Assembly (NCBI GenBank): GCA_024690605.1
Contig: JAILOV010000078.1
Location: forward strand, 17,288 to 81,287
Reading direction: 5' to 3'
From: Lachnospiraceae bacterium
Lineage (GTDB): Bacteria > Bacillota > Clostridia > Lachnospirales > Lachnospiraceae
Length of the DNA: 64,000 nt
The notes below the pieces were generated by a model. The model made no database searches. It was not told the origin of the DNA and saw only the letters and a list, made by a program, of their open reading frames with translations. The position numbers and the translations under genes are program-made. This document shows, piece by piece, positions 30,849 through 46,991 of this stretch (position 1 is its first letter; every line of letters begins with the position of its first letter).

Positions 30849-31961
30849 ATGAAGATCATCTGCGCAAAATCGGAACTGTCAAAAGGACTGCAGATCGTTT
30901 CCAAAGCGATCCCTTCCAAAACGACAATGTCCATACTGGAATACATTCTGATCGATGCGACGGGTTCCGCTATCCGTCTGATCGGTAATGATATGGAGCT
31001 CGGGATCGAAACGACCATTCAGGGAGAGATCGCGGATAAAGGATTTGTAGCATTAAATGCCAGAATTTTTCTGGATATGGTACGCAAGCTTCCGGAAACG
31101 GATGTCGAGATCGTTCTGGGAGAGAATTATAAGGTTACCATCACTGCCGGAAAAGCAAAATTCAATATCATCGGGCGCGCAGGAGAGGAATTCAATTATC
31201 TTCCCACCATCGAGAAGATCGATGGCATAGAGATTTCCCAGTATGCTCTGAAATCCGTGATCAATCAGACCATCTTTGCCATTGCATCAGGTAATGAGAC
31301 CAATCGCATGATGAGCGGAGAGTTATTGGAGATCAAGGAGGATTCCCTTAAGGTAGTGGGCCTCGACGGTCATCGCATTTCCATCCGCAAGATTGCTCTG
31401 GCCGGTAGCTACGCACCCAAAAAGGTAGTCATTCCCGGAAAGACGCTGTCAGAACTGAGTAAAATCCTCAGTGACAGCACGGAAAACAAGGCAGAGATCT
31501 ACTTCACGGACAAGCATGTGATGTTTGCTTTTGATGATACGCTTGTTGTTTCCAGACTGATCGAGGGAGACTATTTCAATATCGATCAGATGCTGTCCAG
31601 CGATTATGAGACAAAGATGACGATCTCCAGAAAGGATCTTCTGGAAAGTATCGACAGAGCGACGCTCCTTGTCAAGGAGGGAGACAAAAAGCCGGTCATT
31701 CTGGACATTGGCGATGATGTGATGGAATTAAAGATCAATTCCACGATCGGCAGTCTCAATGAATCGATCGAGATCAGCAAACAGGGAAAGAATCTGATGA
31801 TCGGCTTCAATCCGAAGTTTTTGATCGATGCCTTGAGAGCCATTGAGGACGAAAGTGTGGATATCTACTTTGTGAATCCCAAGGCGCCCTGCTTTATCAG
31901 AAACAAGGAGGAGAGTTACACCTACCTGATCCTGCCGATCAATTTTACGACCGTTGACTGA
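30849..31961 (+). CDS. dnaN: DNA polymerase III subunit beta (sliding clamp)
   Basis: The 370-residue protein has the three-fold clamp architecture and begins M-K-I-I-C-A-K-S-E-L. It ends with the conserved C-terminal Y-L-I-L-P-I (here in Y-T-Y-L-I-L-P-I-N-F). The dimeric ring tethers polymerase III to DNA. AAAGGAG lies 11 bases before the ATG. Confidence 0.97.
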   Translation: MKIICAKSELSKGLQIVSKAIPSKTTMSILEYILIDATGSAIRLIGNDMELGIETTIQGEIADKGFVALNARIFLDMVRKLPETDVEIVLGENYKVTITAGKAKFNIIGRAGEEFNYLPTIEKIDGIEISQYALKSVINQTIFAIASGNETNRMMSGELLEIKEDSLKVVGLDGHRISIRKIALAGSYAPKKVVIPGKTLSELSKILSDSTENKAEIYFTDKHVMFAFDDTLVVSRLIEGDYFNIDQMLSSDYETKMTISRKDLLESIDRATLLVKEGDKKPVILDIGDDVMELKINSTIGSLNESIEISKQGKNLMIGFNPKFLIDALRAIEDESVDIYFVNPKAPCFIRNKEESYTYLILPINFTTVD

Positions 31962-31963
31962 CG

Positions 31964-32177
31964 ATGGAGATCATCAGGCTGCGTGCCGGGGAGGAGTTCA
32001 TCAAACTGTCCCAGGCAATGAAAAAGGCGTCACTGGTCGATTCCGGAGCGGAAGCAAAAATGAGAGTCCGCCTCGGAGAAGTCACGATCGACGGCAGGCC
32101 CGAGGAGAGACCGGGAAAAAAGCTTTTTCCCGGAGATTGTTTTGTCTGTGATAAAGAAACATACAGGATAGAGACAA

Positions 32178-32188
<11 letters not shown>
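31964..32188 (+). CDS. S4-domain RNA-binding protein, YaaA type
   Basis: The 74-residue protein is a single S4-like domain (F-I-K-L-S-Q-A-M-K-K-A, then G-E-V-T-I-D-G-R-P-E). This small gene commonly sits between dnaN and recF in Bacillota. It probably binds structured RNA; its function is not settled. The start is two bases after the dnaN stop, and its 3' end overlaps recF by 11 bases. Confidence 0.9.
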
Positions 32189-35293
<3,105 letters not shown>

Positions 35294-35299
35294 ATATTT

Positions 35300-35316
35300 A
35301 GAATCCGCAGGATTCT
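35300..35316 (+). other. Small hairpin in the gyrB-gyrA spacer
   Basis: AGAATCC-GCA-GGATTCT is a perfect 7-bp stem with a 3-base loop in the 55-bp spacer. It has no U-tract, so it is not a terminator. It might affect mRNA processing or stability; no function is shown. Confidence 0.35.
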
Positions 35317-35348
35317 CGAGTCTGGAATCCAGTAACAGGAGAAACATC

Positions 35349-37914
<2,566 letters not shown>

Positions 37915-37925
<11 letters not shown>

Positions 37926-40900
37926 CCGTTTGTTCAACAGCGGCTGGCAGTTTGTTGAGACCCCTCTGGATACCGCGTATATCGATATCCCGGATGACGA
38001 ATGGAGAGAAGTCACCCTGCCGCACGATTTCCTGATCAGAGATGTGCATGCGCTCTACCGGGATGCGACCGGATGGTATCGGAAGTGTTTCACGCTGCGG
38101 GAAGAGGGTGCGGAAACCGCCGACCGCCTGTTTCTTGTATTTGACGGCGTCTATATGGACAGCCGGTACTGGCTCAACGGGGAAATGATCGGAGAATGGA
38201 AATACGGTTATTCCCCCGTGGTACTGGATCTTACGGAGCATATCAACCGGGACGGAGAAAACGAGCTGATCGTCTCCGTCCGTCATCAGTCGCCGAACAG
38301 CCGCTGGTATTCCGGCGCGGGGATCTTCCGCGACGTGCGGCTGATCGGGAAAAATTCCACCTGTATCCCCGTTAACGGCGTTTACTTCAGCGCGCAGAGA
38401 CAGAGCGGCAATGGGGAAAGCTGGGAGATCATCCTGCAGACGGAGGTCGTCGGAGCGGATGCCGATGATGCACAGATCTGTCACCGGCTGACGGCGCCGG
38501 ACGGAAGAGAGATTTCTCTGACACCTGTTTTTCGGGCAGAGCTGCGTAAGGACGCGCCCTTTGTTCTGGGAAACGTGCAGGCCGATACAGGAATGAAAAG
38601 CCGCTTTCGCCGCGGATCGCGGATGATCCGATGTGTAGAACAGAGATATCGCGCAGAGGGGATCCGCCCCTGGGATATGGATGATCCGGTGCGCTATCGG
38701 CTGGAAACAAAGCTTTTACGGGACGGCGCGATCATCGACGAAGAAGCGTCCTTCGTCGGATTCCGCACGGTCACGCTGGATCCGGAGCTTGGATTCTTCT
38801 TAAACGGAAGAAAGCGGAAACTGAACGGTGTCTGTGAACATCACGATCTCGGTGCGCTCGGCGCGGCGTTTTCCCGGACGGCGTTCAGGAGAAAGCTGAG
38901 AAAGCTGCGTGAAATGGGCGTAAACGCGATCCGTCTCACACATAACATGGCGGCGGAAGGCGTGCTGGAACTCGCGGACGAAATGGGATTTGTCCTGATC
39001 TCCGAGGCGTTTGACATGTGGATGCGCCCGAAAACGGACTATGACTATGCCCGGTTCTTCAAGGCATGGCATGCCCGTGATGTTGAGAGCTGGGTGCGCA
39101 GGGACAGGAATCATCCGAGCGTCATCCTGTGGTCGATCGGCAACGAGATCTACGACACGCATGTGGATGCGCGCGCGATCCGTATCACTGCCGAACTGAA
39201 AGCGCTGGTGGAAAAGCACGATCCGAAGAGAAACGCGCGCGTCACGATCGGATCCAACTATATGCCCTGGGAGGGCGCGCAGAAATGCGCGGATATCCTG
39301 AAGATCGCCGGCTACAATTACGGCGAGAAATGCTACGAAGAACATCACGCAGAACACCCCGACTGGGTGATCTACGGCAGTGAGACCGCCTCCATCGTAC
39401 AGAGCCGCGGGGTTTATCATTTTCCTCTTTCTGTCGGATCCATCGCGGAGGAGGATGAGCAGTGCTCCTCCCTCGGAAACAGCTGCACGAGCTGGGGAGC
39501 ACACAGCTTTGAGGAGTGTGCGGGGGTCGACCGCGATCTGCCGTATTCTCTCGGCCAGTTTCTCTGGAGCGGTTTTGACTATATCGGGGAACCGACTCCT
39601 TATCAGACAAAGAATTCCTATTTCGGACAGATCGATACGGCTGGCTTCCCCAAGGATGCGTACTTTTTCTGGCAGTCCGTGTGGACGGATCCCGAAGAGA
39701 AGCCGATGGTGCACATCATTCCGGGCTATTGGGATTTCAACGAAGGACAGCTGATCGATGTGCGGGTGGTCTCCAATCTGGACCGGGTCGCGCTGTTTCT
39801 GAACGGAAAAAGCCTGGGAGAGCAGAAGCTCACACACGCGCCGGGCACGGGACTTAAGCTGTTCGCCGATTATCGGGTACCCTATACCGCGGGTGAACTG
39901 ACGGCCGTTGCATATTTCGGAGACGAAGAAGAGGAGGGTGTGCGCGAAACGCTCTATTCCTTCGGCGACACGGCGGAATTCCGGATCTGCCGGGAACCTG
40001 CGGAGGAAGATGACGAGCTGCTGTTCTATGAGATCAGCGCGGCGGACAAAAACGGCCGGCCGGTCGGCAATGCCTGCGACCGTGTGCGCATCCTTGTCAC
40101 GGGGGGAGAACTGGCGGGCACGGACAACGGCGACAGCACGGACACGGACAGTTATCAGTCAGCCGACAGACGGCTGTTTAACGGAAAACTTCTCGCGATC
40201 GTCAGAAAAACACCGGGCACGGAAACGGATGCCGTCAGGATCACCGTGGAGAGAGAAACCGAAGAGACACCGGTTCGCAGACTTGTCATCACACCGGATG
40301 AAGGACAGATCTTCACCGGAGAAAAAAGGACGCTCTCGGCGCGCGTGCGGATCCTGCCGGAAAATGCGGCGGACCGGAGGATCGAAGTGCGGGCGGTGAC
40401 GGATACGGGCGTGGCAACACCGCTTGCAAAGATCGAAAAAACGGAAATGCTGCCGGACAGGTCGATGCGCGTCACCATGTACGCACTGGGAGACGGACAT
40501 TTCCGTTTACGGGCGGTTTCCGCAAGTAGCACGGAGCATCCCCGCGTTCTTTCGGAATTGGAATACCGGATCGAGGGTGTGGGAACGGCTTATCTGGACC
40601 CCTACCGGCTCATCTCCGGAAGTCTCTTCACGTCCTCGATCGGCGAGGTGGGAAGCGGCAACGAAAAGGGGATCGTGTCGGCAAGGGACGGTCGGACGGT
40701 CATTATCTGGGAAGGACTGGATTTCGGACGGGATTTTGCCGACAAAGTGACGCTTCCGCTCTTTACTTTGAATGATGATGCGTATATGATTAAGATTTGG
40801 CACGGTATTCCGGGCGAGACCGGTGCGAAGCTTCTGGTCGACGGTATCTATCAGAAGAAGATGATCTGGAATGTCTATCAGGAGGAGAGCTGGACGCTTG

Positions 40901-41403
40901 CCGAGTCGCTGACCGGCCTGCAGACGGTCAGTGTGGAGGTGGACAGAAAATTCCACATCAAGGGTCTGAAGTTCCACCGGGTGGAGAGAGCGTGGGCGCG
41001 GATCGCCGCGAATGTGGCGGACGCGATCTATGGAGATCAATTCCGAAAGGAAGAGGACGCGGTCTGTGATATCGGCAACAACGTGACGCTTCTCTTCGGT
41101 GAGATGGATTTCGGCGAGGCGGGGACAAACCGGATCCGCGTGACCGGAAGAGGTGCGCAGGCCAATTCCGTTCATGTGCGGTTTGCGGCAGATTCGGGTG
41201 AGGAGATCCGGCAGCTCATCGAGTTTCCCTCAGCAGCGGATTTTACAGAGCGGGAGTTCGCGCTGGACGCGGCGCCGGACGGCGTGATCCGCGGAAAATG
41301 GGAGATCAGTTTCGTATTTCTGCCGGGAACGGCATTTGATCTTAAAGAATTTCGTTTTGAGGAAGCGTCAGGTACGCATACCGAAGGGGGGACAGAGTCA
41401 TGA
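37915..41403 (+). CDS. Glycoside hydrolase family 2 protein (beta-galactosidase-like), cytoplasmic
   Basis: The protein is about 1162 residues without a signal peptide. An N-terminal sugar-binding jelly roll (about 20-165) precedes an Ig-like domain and a TIM barrel with acid/base Glu in W-S-I-G-N-E-I (about 410) and the likely nucleophile Glu in Y-G-S-E-T-A (about 489). C-terminal beta-sandwich domains with DUF4982/Big-like and galactose-binding character extend to the end. The substrate could be a beta-galactoside, but GH2 also has mannosidases and glucuronidases. I chose the GTG at 37915 (AGGA five bases before; M-I-S-N-R-L-F-N opening); an ATG at 37903 is possible. It overlaps gyrA, and its stop overlaps trpD by ATGA. 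Confidence 0.88.
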
Positions 41404-42422
41404 TCAAGGAAGCGATCGAAAAAATTGTACGCAAGGGGGATCTCACCTTTGATGAGGCTTATGCCGTCATGAACGAGATCATGAACGGAGAGACAACACC
41501 GACACAGAACGCGGCTTTTCTTGCAGCGCTCTCGACCAAGTCGACCAAAGCGGAGACCATCGAGGAGATCTCCGGTTGCGCTGCAGCCATGCGCGAGCAT
41601 GCGACTCCGATGATCCATCCGGGCATGGAGGTTCTGGAGATCGTCGGTACCGGCGGAGACAATGCGCACTCCTTTAACATCTCCACGACCAGCGCCATGG
41701 TGATCGCCGCGGCGGGCATCAAGGTTGCCAAGCACGGAAACCGGGCAGCGAGCTCTCTCTCCGGGACGGCGGACTGTCTGGAAGCGCTCGGCGCCAATAT
41801 CCAGGAGGATCCGGAACTGTGCCTGAGACTTCTGAAAGAGGTCGGCTTCTGCTTCATGTTCGCGCAGAAATATCATGCCGCGATGAAATATGTCGGACCG
41901 ATCCGTAAGGAGCTGGGCTTCCGGACCGTGTTCAACATTCTGGGACCGCTGACCAATCCGGCAAAACCGGAGATGTTCCTGCTCGGCGTCTATGACGAAT
42001 ACCTCGTGGAGCCGGTTGCCAAGGTGCTTGCCACGCTCGGCGTCAAGCACGCGCTGGTCGTATACGGCACGGACAGATTGGATGAGATCTCCGCGAGTGC
42101 GCCGACGGTCACCTGCGAACTCCGGGACGGATTTTACCGGACGACGACGATCCAGCCCGAGGATTTCGGTCTTGTGCGCGGGACCAAGGAGGAACTGGTT
42201 GGCGGAACCGCCGAGGAGAACGCACAGATCACGCGGGATATCCTGAACGGCAAGATCAAGGGTGCCAGACTGAACGCCGTTCTTCTGAACGCGGGTGCGG
42301 GCATCTACATCGGCGGTCAGGCGGCATCCATTGCGGACGGCATCAAATGTGCGCAGAAGTTGATCGACAACGGCGCGGCGGCAAAGACGCTCGAGCAGTT
42401 TGTGACCGTGTCCAATTCCTGA
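41400..42422 (+). CDS. trpD: Anthranilate phosphoribosyltransferase
   Basis: The 340-residue enzyme has G-T-G-G-D near 83 (phosphoribosyl pyrophosphate loop), [16 protein letters not shown] near 107, and [19 protein letters not shown]. It joins anthranilate to PRPP, the second step of tryptophan synthesis. It is first of the trp genes here; trpE and trpG are not in the window. Its ATG overlaps the GH2 stop. Confidence 0.96.
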   Translation: MIKEAIEKIVRKGDLTFDEAYAVMNEIMNGETTPTQNAAFLAALSTKSTKAETIEEISGCAAAMREHATPMIHPGMEVLEIVGTGGDNAHSFNISTTSAMVIAAAGIKVAKHGNRAASSLSGTADCLEALGANIQEDPELCLRLLKEVGFCFMFAQKYHAAMKYVGPIRKELGFRTVFNILGPLTNPAKPEMFLLGVYDEYLVEPVAKVLATLGVKHALVVYGTDRLDEISASAPTVTCELRDGFYRTTTIQPEDFGLVRGTKEELVGGTAEENAQITRDILNGKIKGARLNAVLLNAGAGIYIGGQAASIADGIKCAQKLIDNGAAAKTLEQFVTVSNS

Positions 42423-42438
42423 CGGGACACGCAGCGGA

Positions 42439-43236
42439 ATGAACATACTGGATCAGCTGGCGGCGCATGCGAGGAAACGCGTCGCCGAAAAGGAAAAAAA
42501 AATTTCCTGTAACGAGCTGCGGGAGAGAGCGCTTGCGACTCCCCGCGGCGCGTTTTCGTTTGAGAACGCCTTAAAAGACGGCAGCGATATCCATTTCATC
42601 TGCGAATGCAAAAAGGCGTCGCCGTCGAAAGGCCTGATCGCGGAAGATTTCCCTTATGCGGAGATCGCGCGGGACTATGAGGCCGCCGGTGCTTCCGCGA
42701 TCTCCGTGCTCACCGAACCGAAATGGTTTCTGGGAAGCGACGACTATCTGCGCGAGATCGCGGAGATGGTTCACATTCCTGTCCTGCGCAAGGATTTCAC
42801 GGTTTCCCCGTACATGATCTATGAGGCGAAGCTTCTGGGGGCCTCGGCAGTACTGCTCATCTGTGCGATCCTGACGGATAAAGAACTGCGGGATGACCTG
42901 GCTGTTGCGGACGAGCTGGGCCTGTCCTGTCTTGTGGAAGCACATGACGAAGAGGAAGTGAAAAGAGCACACGCCGCAGGCGCACGGGTCATCGGTGTGA
43001 ACAACCGAAACCTCAGGGATTTTACGGTGGATCTGGGAAACAGCATCCGACTGCGGGAACTGGTGCCGCGGGAGGACGCTGTTTTTGTCGCGGAGAGCGG
43101 GATCCGGACGGCACTGGATGTCCGGACGCTTGTAGAAAACGGAGTACAGGCGGTGCTGATCGGCGAGACGCTTATGCGCGCCGCGGACAAACGCGCCATG
43201 CTCAATGAACTGCGTGGCACGGGGACACGGTCATGA
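42439..43236 (+). CDS. trpC: Indole-3-glycerol-phosphate synthase
   Basis: The 265-residue TIM-barrel enzyme has F-I-C-E-C-K-K-A-S-P-S-K-G near 53-65, V-L-R-K-D-F near 116, L-V-E-A-H near 158, G-V-N-N-R-N-L near 182 and V-A-E-S-G-I near 216, the catalytic Glu, Lys and Asn positions of the family. It forms the indole ring. The stop overlaps an upstream trpF start by ATGA. Confidence 0.96.
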   Translation: MNILDQLAAHARKRVAEKEKKISCNELRERALATPRGAFSFENALKDGSDIHFICECKKASPSKGLIAEDFPYAEIARDYEAAGASAISVLTEPKWFLGSDDYLREIAEMVHIPVLRKDFTVSPYMIYEAKLLGASAVLLICAILTDKELRDDLAVADELGLSCLVEAHDEEEVKRAHAAGARVIGVNNRNLRDFTVDLGNSIRLRELVPREDAVFVAESGIRTALDVRTLVENGVQAVLIGETLMRAADKRAMLNELRGTGTRS

Positions 43237-43274
43237 CGGATCTGACACAAGAGTGCCGACCCGCGGAGGGAAGG

Positions 43275-43997
43275 ATGCGGATCAAGATCTGCGGACTCAT
43301 GAACGCGGAAGACTGCCGGGTGATCAACCGATGCCGCCCGGATTATGCGGGATTCGTTTTTGCTGACACGAGACACAGGATCTCGGACGAAACGGCCGCG
43401 GAACTCCGGGAAAACCTTGATGCCGGGATCCCGGCGGTCGGCGTTTTTGTCGATGATGAACCCGCGCACATCGCGTCGCTCATCGCAGCGGGCACGATCC
43501 AGATCGTCCAGCTTCACGGTCATGAAGACGCGGCGTATATAGCCCGCCTGCGGGAACTGATCATGGAAACGGTACAGGATCGCCGATGGCGCACGGGAAC
43601 AACGGAGACAGGAACCGTACCGATCATCCGAGCGTTTCGTCTTCCCGCGGAAGCATTTTCCGAAACACTTGCCGGACTGGAAGACCGGATTGACTGCCTT
43701 CTGCTGGATACCGCGGTAAAAGGCGTACCGGGAGGCAGCGGAAAACGATTTGATCTGTCGCTTGTGCCGGCGAAGATCACAAAACCCTGGTTTCTCGCCG
43801 GCGGCCTGACGCCGGACAACATCGCACAGGTTTTGGAGGAGCTGCGGACGGTGGTCCGGGCAAAGGGCGGACAGATGCCCTTTGCCGTGGATGTCTCCAG
43901 CGGCGTGGAGAGCGAGCGGATGGGCGGACACAAGGACGACGCACGGACGGAACGGTTTTGTGAAAAGGTAAGAACGCTCGAAATGAGCGGGGCATAA
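43275..43997 (+). CDS. trpF: Phosphoribosylanthranilate isomerase
   Basis: The enzyme is about 240 residues, beginning M-R-I-K-I-C-G-L (catalytic Cys7), with G-F-V-F-A-D, Q-L-H-G-H-E-D and L-L-L-D-T-A-V-K-G (catalytic-type Asp), then F-L-A-G-G-L-T-P-D-N. It performs the Amadori rearrangement before TrpC. Two starts are credible: ATG 43233, overlapping trpC as ATGA, and ATG 43275, five bases after GGAGG. The second gives the standard N-terminus. The middle carries a short insertion (R-W-R-T-G-T-T-E-T-G) relative to compact TrpF proteins. Confidence 0.93.
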   Translation: MRIKICGLMNAEDCRVINRCRPDYAGFVFADTRHRISDETAAELRENLDAGIPAVGVFVDDEPAHIASLIAAGTIQIVQLHGHEDAAYIARLRELIMETVQDRRWRTGTTETGTVPIIRAFRLPAEAFSETLAGLEDRIDCLLLDTAVKGVPGGSGKRFDLSLVPAKITKPWFLAGGLTPDNIAQVLEELRTVVRAKGGQMPFAVDVSSGVESERMGGHKDDARTERFCEKVRTLEMSGA

Positions 43998-44035
43998 GAC
44001 CGGAGTTCTGATATTTTCAAACGGAGGAAACACAG

Positions 44036-45235
44036 ATGAGCGAACAGCAATTTCATGGACGCTTCGGAGAATTCGGCGGGCAGTATATCCCGGAAACGCT
44101 GATGAATGCCGTTCTGGAGCTGGAAGAAGCGTACAATCGATACAAAAACGATCCCGCGTTTATTGCGGAGCTGGATGATCTGTTCAGGAACTATGCGGGC
44201 AGACCGTCGCTTCTCTATGAGGCGAAGAAGCTTTCCCGTGATCTCGGCGGTGCGAGGATCTTCTTAAAGCGCGAGGATCTCAATCACACCGGTTCGCACA
44301 AGATCAACAACGTGCTGGGACAGGCACTCCTTGCGAAAAAGATGGGCAAGACACGACTGATCGCGGAAACCGGTGCCGGACAGCACGGCGTGGCGACGGC
44401 AACAGCGGCCGCTCTGCTGGACATGGAGTGCGAGGTGTTCATGGGGAAGCTTGACACCGAACGACAGGCACTCAATGTTTACCGGATGCGCCTTTTAGGC
44501 GCCACGGTCACACCGGTCTCTTCGGGGACCGGCACCTTAAAGGATGCCGTCAACCAGGCGATGCGAGAATGGACGAGCCGTATCGCCGACACCCATTATT
44601 GTCTCGGCTCGGTGATGGGGCCGCACCCGTTTCCGATGATCGTGCGCGATTTTCAGAGCGTGATCGGCAAAGAGATCAAACAGCAGATGCTGGAGAAAGA
44701 AGGACGCCTGCCGGATGTCGTCATGGCCTGTGTCGGCGGCGGATCCAATGCCATGGGTGCGTTCTACGATTTTATTGGTGATAAGGAAGTGGAACTGATC
44801 GGCTGCGAAGCGGCGGGTGAGGGCGCGGACACGCCGCGCACGGCCGCAACGGTGGCTACCGGCAGAGAAGGCATCTTCCACGGCATGAAATCCCTGTTCT
44901 GTCAGGATGAAGAAGGGCAGATCGCACCGGTCTACTCCATCTCGGCGGGACTTGACTATCCGGGCATCGGACCGGAGCACGCGTGGCTGTTCAAGACCGG
45001 CCGGGCGCGTTATGTGCCGGTGACCGACGAAGAAGCGGTACAGGCCTTTGAATACCTCTCCCGCGAGGAGGGCGTGATCCCCGCCATCGAAAGCGCGCAC
45101 GCCGTGGCGTATGCCATGAAGCTTGCACCGACGATGGACAAAGACAGGATCATCGTGGTCAATCTTTCCGGACGAGGCGACAAGGATGTGGCTGCGATCG
45201 CCAGATACCGCGGTGAGGATCTGCGGGACGAGTGA
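44036..45235 (+). CDS. trpB: Tryptophan synthase beta chain
   Basis: The 399-residue PLP enzyme has the Schiff-base Lys in H-T-G-S-H-K-I-N near 88, E-T-G-A-G-Q-H-G near 110, and the phosphate-binding G-G-G-S-N-A near 233. It condenses indole with serine. GGAGG lies nine bases before the ATG. The partner alpha chain is 15 bp downstream. Confidence 0.97.
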   Translation: MSEQQFHGRFGEFGGQYIPETLMNAVLELEEAYNRYKNDPAFIAELDDLFRNYAGRPSLLYEAKKLSRDLGGARIFLKREDLNHTGSHKINNVLGQALLAKKMGKTRLIAETGAGQHGVATATAAALLDMECEVFMGKLDTERQALNVYRMRLLGATVTPVSSGTGTLKDAVNQAMREWTSRIADTHYCLGSVMGPHPFPMIVRDFQSVIGKEIKQQMLEKEGRLPDVVMACVGGGSNAMGAFYDFIGDKEVELIGCEAAGEGADTPRTAATVATGREGIFHGMKSLFCQDEEGQIAPVYSISAGLDYPGIGPEHAWLFKTGRARYVPVTDEEAVQAFEYLSREEGVIPAIESAHAVAYAMKLAPTMDKDRIIVVNLSGRGDKDVAAIARYRGEDLRDE

Positions 45236-45250
45236 GAGGAGGTGTGAAGG

Positions 45251-46042
45251 ATGAGCGAGATACAGATAAAGAACGCTTTTCGGAACAAAAACGGCAAGGC
45301 GATGATCGCTTTCATCACCGGCGGCGATCCCGATCTTGCCACCACGGAAAAACTGCTGCTTTCGATGCAGGAAGCCGGCGCGGATCTGATCGAGATCGGT
45401 ATCCCGTTCTCCGATCCGATCGCCGAGGGACCGGTCATTCAGGAAGCCAATGAACGGGCGCTTGCGGCCGGGTGCACGATCGACAGACTGTTTGACAGTA
45501 TAAAAAACGCACGCGCGGGGGGTGTAAGTGTTCCCATGGTGTTTTTGACTTATGTCAATCCGATCGTGCAGTACGGCGCGGAACGTTTCATGACACGTTG
45601 CAACGAGTGCGGTATGCAGGGACTGATCGTTCCCGATCTGCCGTTTGAGGAAAAGGGAGAGATCGCGGATGTCTGCCGGAAACACGGCGTCGACATCATC
45701 TCGATGATCGCGCCGACCTCGGAGGATCGCATCAGAAAGATCGCCGGGGAAGCGACCGGATTTCTCTATGTCGTCTCCTCTCTCGGCGTTACGGGTGTCC
45801 GCACGAGCATTACCACTGACATCGACGCCATGATCCGTCTTGTCAGGGAAGCATCGGACATTCCGGCGGCCGTGGGCTTTGGGATCGCCACGCCGGAGCA
45901 GGCGAGAGATATGGCAAAGAGATCCGACGGTGCGATCGTCGGCAGTGCGATCGTGAAGCTTGTCGCGAAGCACGGCAGGGAATGCATCGGCCCGGTCAGC
46001 GACTATGTGAAGAGCCTGGCGGAAGCGGTGCATGGCATTTAG
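45251..46042 (+). CDS. trpA: Tryptophan synthase alpha chain
   Basis: The 263-residue TIM barrel begins with F-R-N-K-N-G-K-A-M-I-A-F-I-T-G-G-D-P. It has catalytic Glu in D-L-I-E-I-G-I-P-F-S-D-P, and G-F-G-I-A-T-P-E-Q for phosphate binding. It splits indole-glycerol phosphate and channels indole to TrpB. The residue matching the second catalytic acid (Asp60 in E. coli) is Glu here, in I-A-E-G-P-V-I-Q. GAGGAGG precedes the start. Confidence 0.96.
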   Translation: MSEIQIKNAFRNKNGKAMIAFITGGDPDLATTEKLLLSMQEAGADLIEIGIPFSDPIAEGPVIQEANERALAAGCTIDRLFDSIKNARAGGVSVPMVFLTYVNPIVQYGAERFMTRCNECGMQGLIVPDLPFEEKGEIADVCRKHGVDIISMIAPTSEDRIRKIAGEATGFLYVVSSLGVTGVRTSITTDIDAMIRLVREASDIPAAVGFGIATPEQARDMAKRSDGAIVGSAIVKLVAKHGRECIGPVSDYVKSLAEAVHGI

Positions 46043-46064
46043 AAAAGACAAAGGAGGGAAACCC

Positions 46065-46445
46065 ATGATCGCATCTTTGAAAAAAAACTGGAAAGGCATG
46101 GTGCTCATGCTGATCTCCGCACTGACCCTGGCAGTCGGTTCCTTTCTGTGGAAGGTGGCCGATCTGAGCGATATCGGAACGGCGATAAAGAGCATCCCGG
46201 GCATCTGGTCCGTTTTTCTCAAGGTGCTTCCGGGTTTTGTCGTTTATGTGATCGGCGCCGTCGTGATGACGGTCGCGCTGGGACTGGGTGAGCTTTCCGT
46301 TCTGCAGCCGATGAACTGCATGAGCTATGTGTTCGCGCTCATCCTCTCCGCTGTTTTTCTGACGGAGACGATCACGCCGGTGACGCTGATCGGCATCTTT
46401 GTTATCGTTGTCGGCGTCTTTATGATCGGAGGGAGCGGAAAATGA
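46065..46445 (+). CDS. Small multidrug-resistance/EamA-like membrane protein, first of a pair
   Basis: The 126-residue protein has four predicted transmembrane helices (about 13-29, 50-70, 74-95, 100-122) and the SMR/EamA-like end V-T-L-I-G-I-F-V-I-V-V-G-V-F-M-I. The start at 46065 follows AAAGGAGGGAAACCC; an ATG at 46032 overlaps trpA and is unlikely. It overlaps the next gene by ATGA. Paired SMR-like genes form heterodimers, as in the ArnE/ArnF lipid-sugar flippases; the substrate here is unknown. Confidence 0.8.
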   Translation: MIASLKKNWKGMVLMLISALTLAVGSFLWKVADLSDIGTAIKSIPGIWSVFLKVLPGFVVYVIGAVVMTVALGLGELSVLQPMNCMSYVFALILSAVFLTETITPVTLIGIFVIVVGVFMIGGSGK

Positions 46446-46798
46446 GCATACAGATGATCCTGCTCGTCACGGTGATCCTGCTCGTGGAGACCTGCATCGC
46501 GTCATTTGCGAGCTATTGCCTGAAAAGATCCTCTTCAGCGGAGGGCTCAAAGCTTTCGATGCTGTTGTCGCCCTTTTTCTATCTGGGCGGTGTTCTCTAC
46601 GTGCTGTCTGCCGGAATGAGCATCGTGCTGCTCCAGTTTCTGCCTTACGCGATCGTGCTGCCGCTGGGATCCCTCACTTATGTCTGGACGCTGTTCTTTT
46701 CGCGGCGTCTTCTGGGTGAGGAGATCACAAAACGCAAGTTCGCCGGCGTCGCGGTCATCATCTGCGGCGTGATCCTGCTCGCTGCGGGTCAGATCTGA
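46442..46798 (+). CDS. Small multidrug-resistance/EamA-like membrane protein, second of a pair
   Basis: The 118-residue protein has four hydrophobic helices and a typical ending G-V-A-V-I-I-C-G-V-I-L-L-A-A-G. It is the partner of the preceding gene (4-base overlap). The two share size and topology but are not close copies, consistent with a dual-topology heterodimer. It lies directly after trpA on the same strand; a role in exporting an aromatic compound is possible but unsupported. Confidence 0.8.
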   Translation: MSIQMILLVTVILLVETCIASFASYCLKRSSSAEGSKLSMLLSPFFYLGGVLYVLSAGMSIVLLQFLPYAIVLPLGSLTYVWTLFFSRRLLGEEITKRKFAGVAVIICGVILLAAGQI

Positions 46799-46808
46799 AA
46801 AAATTTGT

Positions 46809-46837
46809 TTGCCTTTTAGCGGCGGATGTGCTATACT
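46809..46837 (+). promoter_or_regulatory. tRNA-Val promoter
   Basis: TTGCCT (46809-46814), 17 bp, TATACT (46832-46837), 19 bp before the tRNA. Confidence 0.55.
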
Positions 46838-46856
46838 TCTTTTCGCCGTTAAAAAT

Positions 46857-46930
46857 GGGTTCGTAGCTCAGCTGGGATGAGCGCATGCTTGACGTGCATG
46901 AGGTCTGCGGTTCGATCCCGCACGGACCCA
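46857..46930 (+). tRNA. tRNA-Val (anticodon GAC)
   Basis: The 74-base cloverleaf has acceptor GGGTTCG/CGGACCC, D arm GCTC-GAGC, anticodon stem CATGC/GCATG with loop TTGACGT (GAC at 34-36), and T arm TGCGG-TTCGATC-CCGCA. The discriminator is A and CCA is not encoded. A terminator follows at once. Confidence 0.95.
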
Positions 46931-46934
46931 GAAA

Positions 46935-46963
46935 AAAGGAATCGCATTCGCGATTCCTTTTTC
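46935..46963 (+). terminator. Rho-independent terminator after tRNA-Val
   Basis: A perfect 11-bp stem AAAGGAATCGC / GCGATTCCTTT with loop ATTC is followed by TT-C-A-TTT. Confidence 0.85.
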
Positions 46964-46991
46964 ATTTCTTTTCATGATCGAACGCAGGCGT

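Noticed and set aside
44537..46222. Long open frame (561 codons) antisense to trpB and trpA
   Set aside because: It covers two complete trp enzymes, has His/Arg/Asp-rich shadow composition and no ribosome-binding site.
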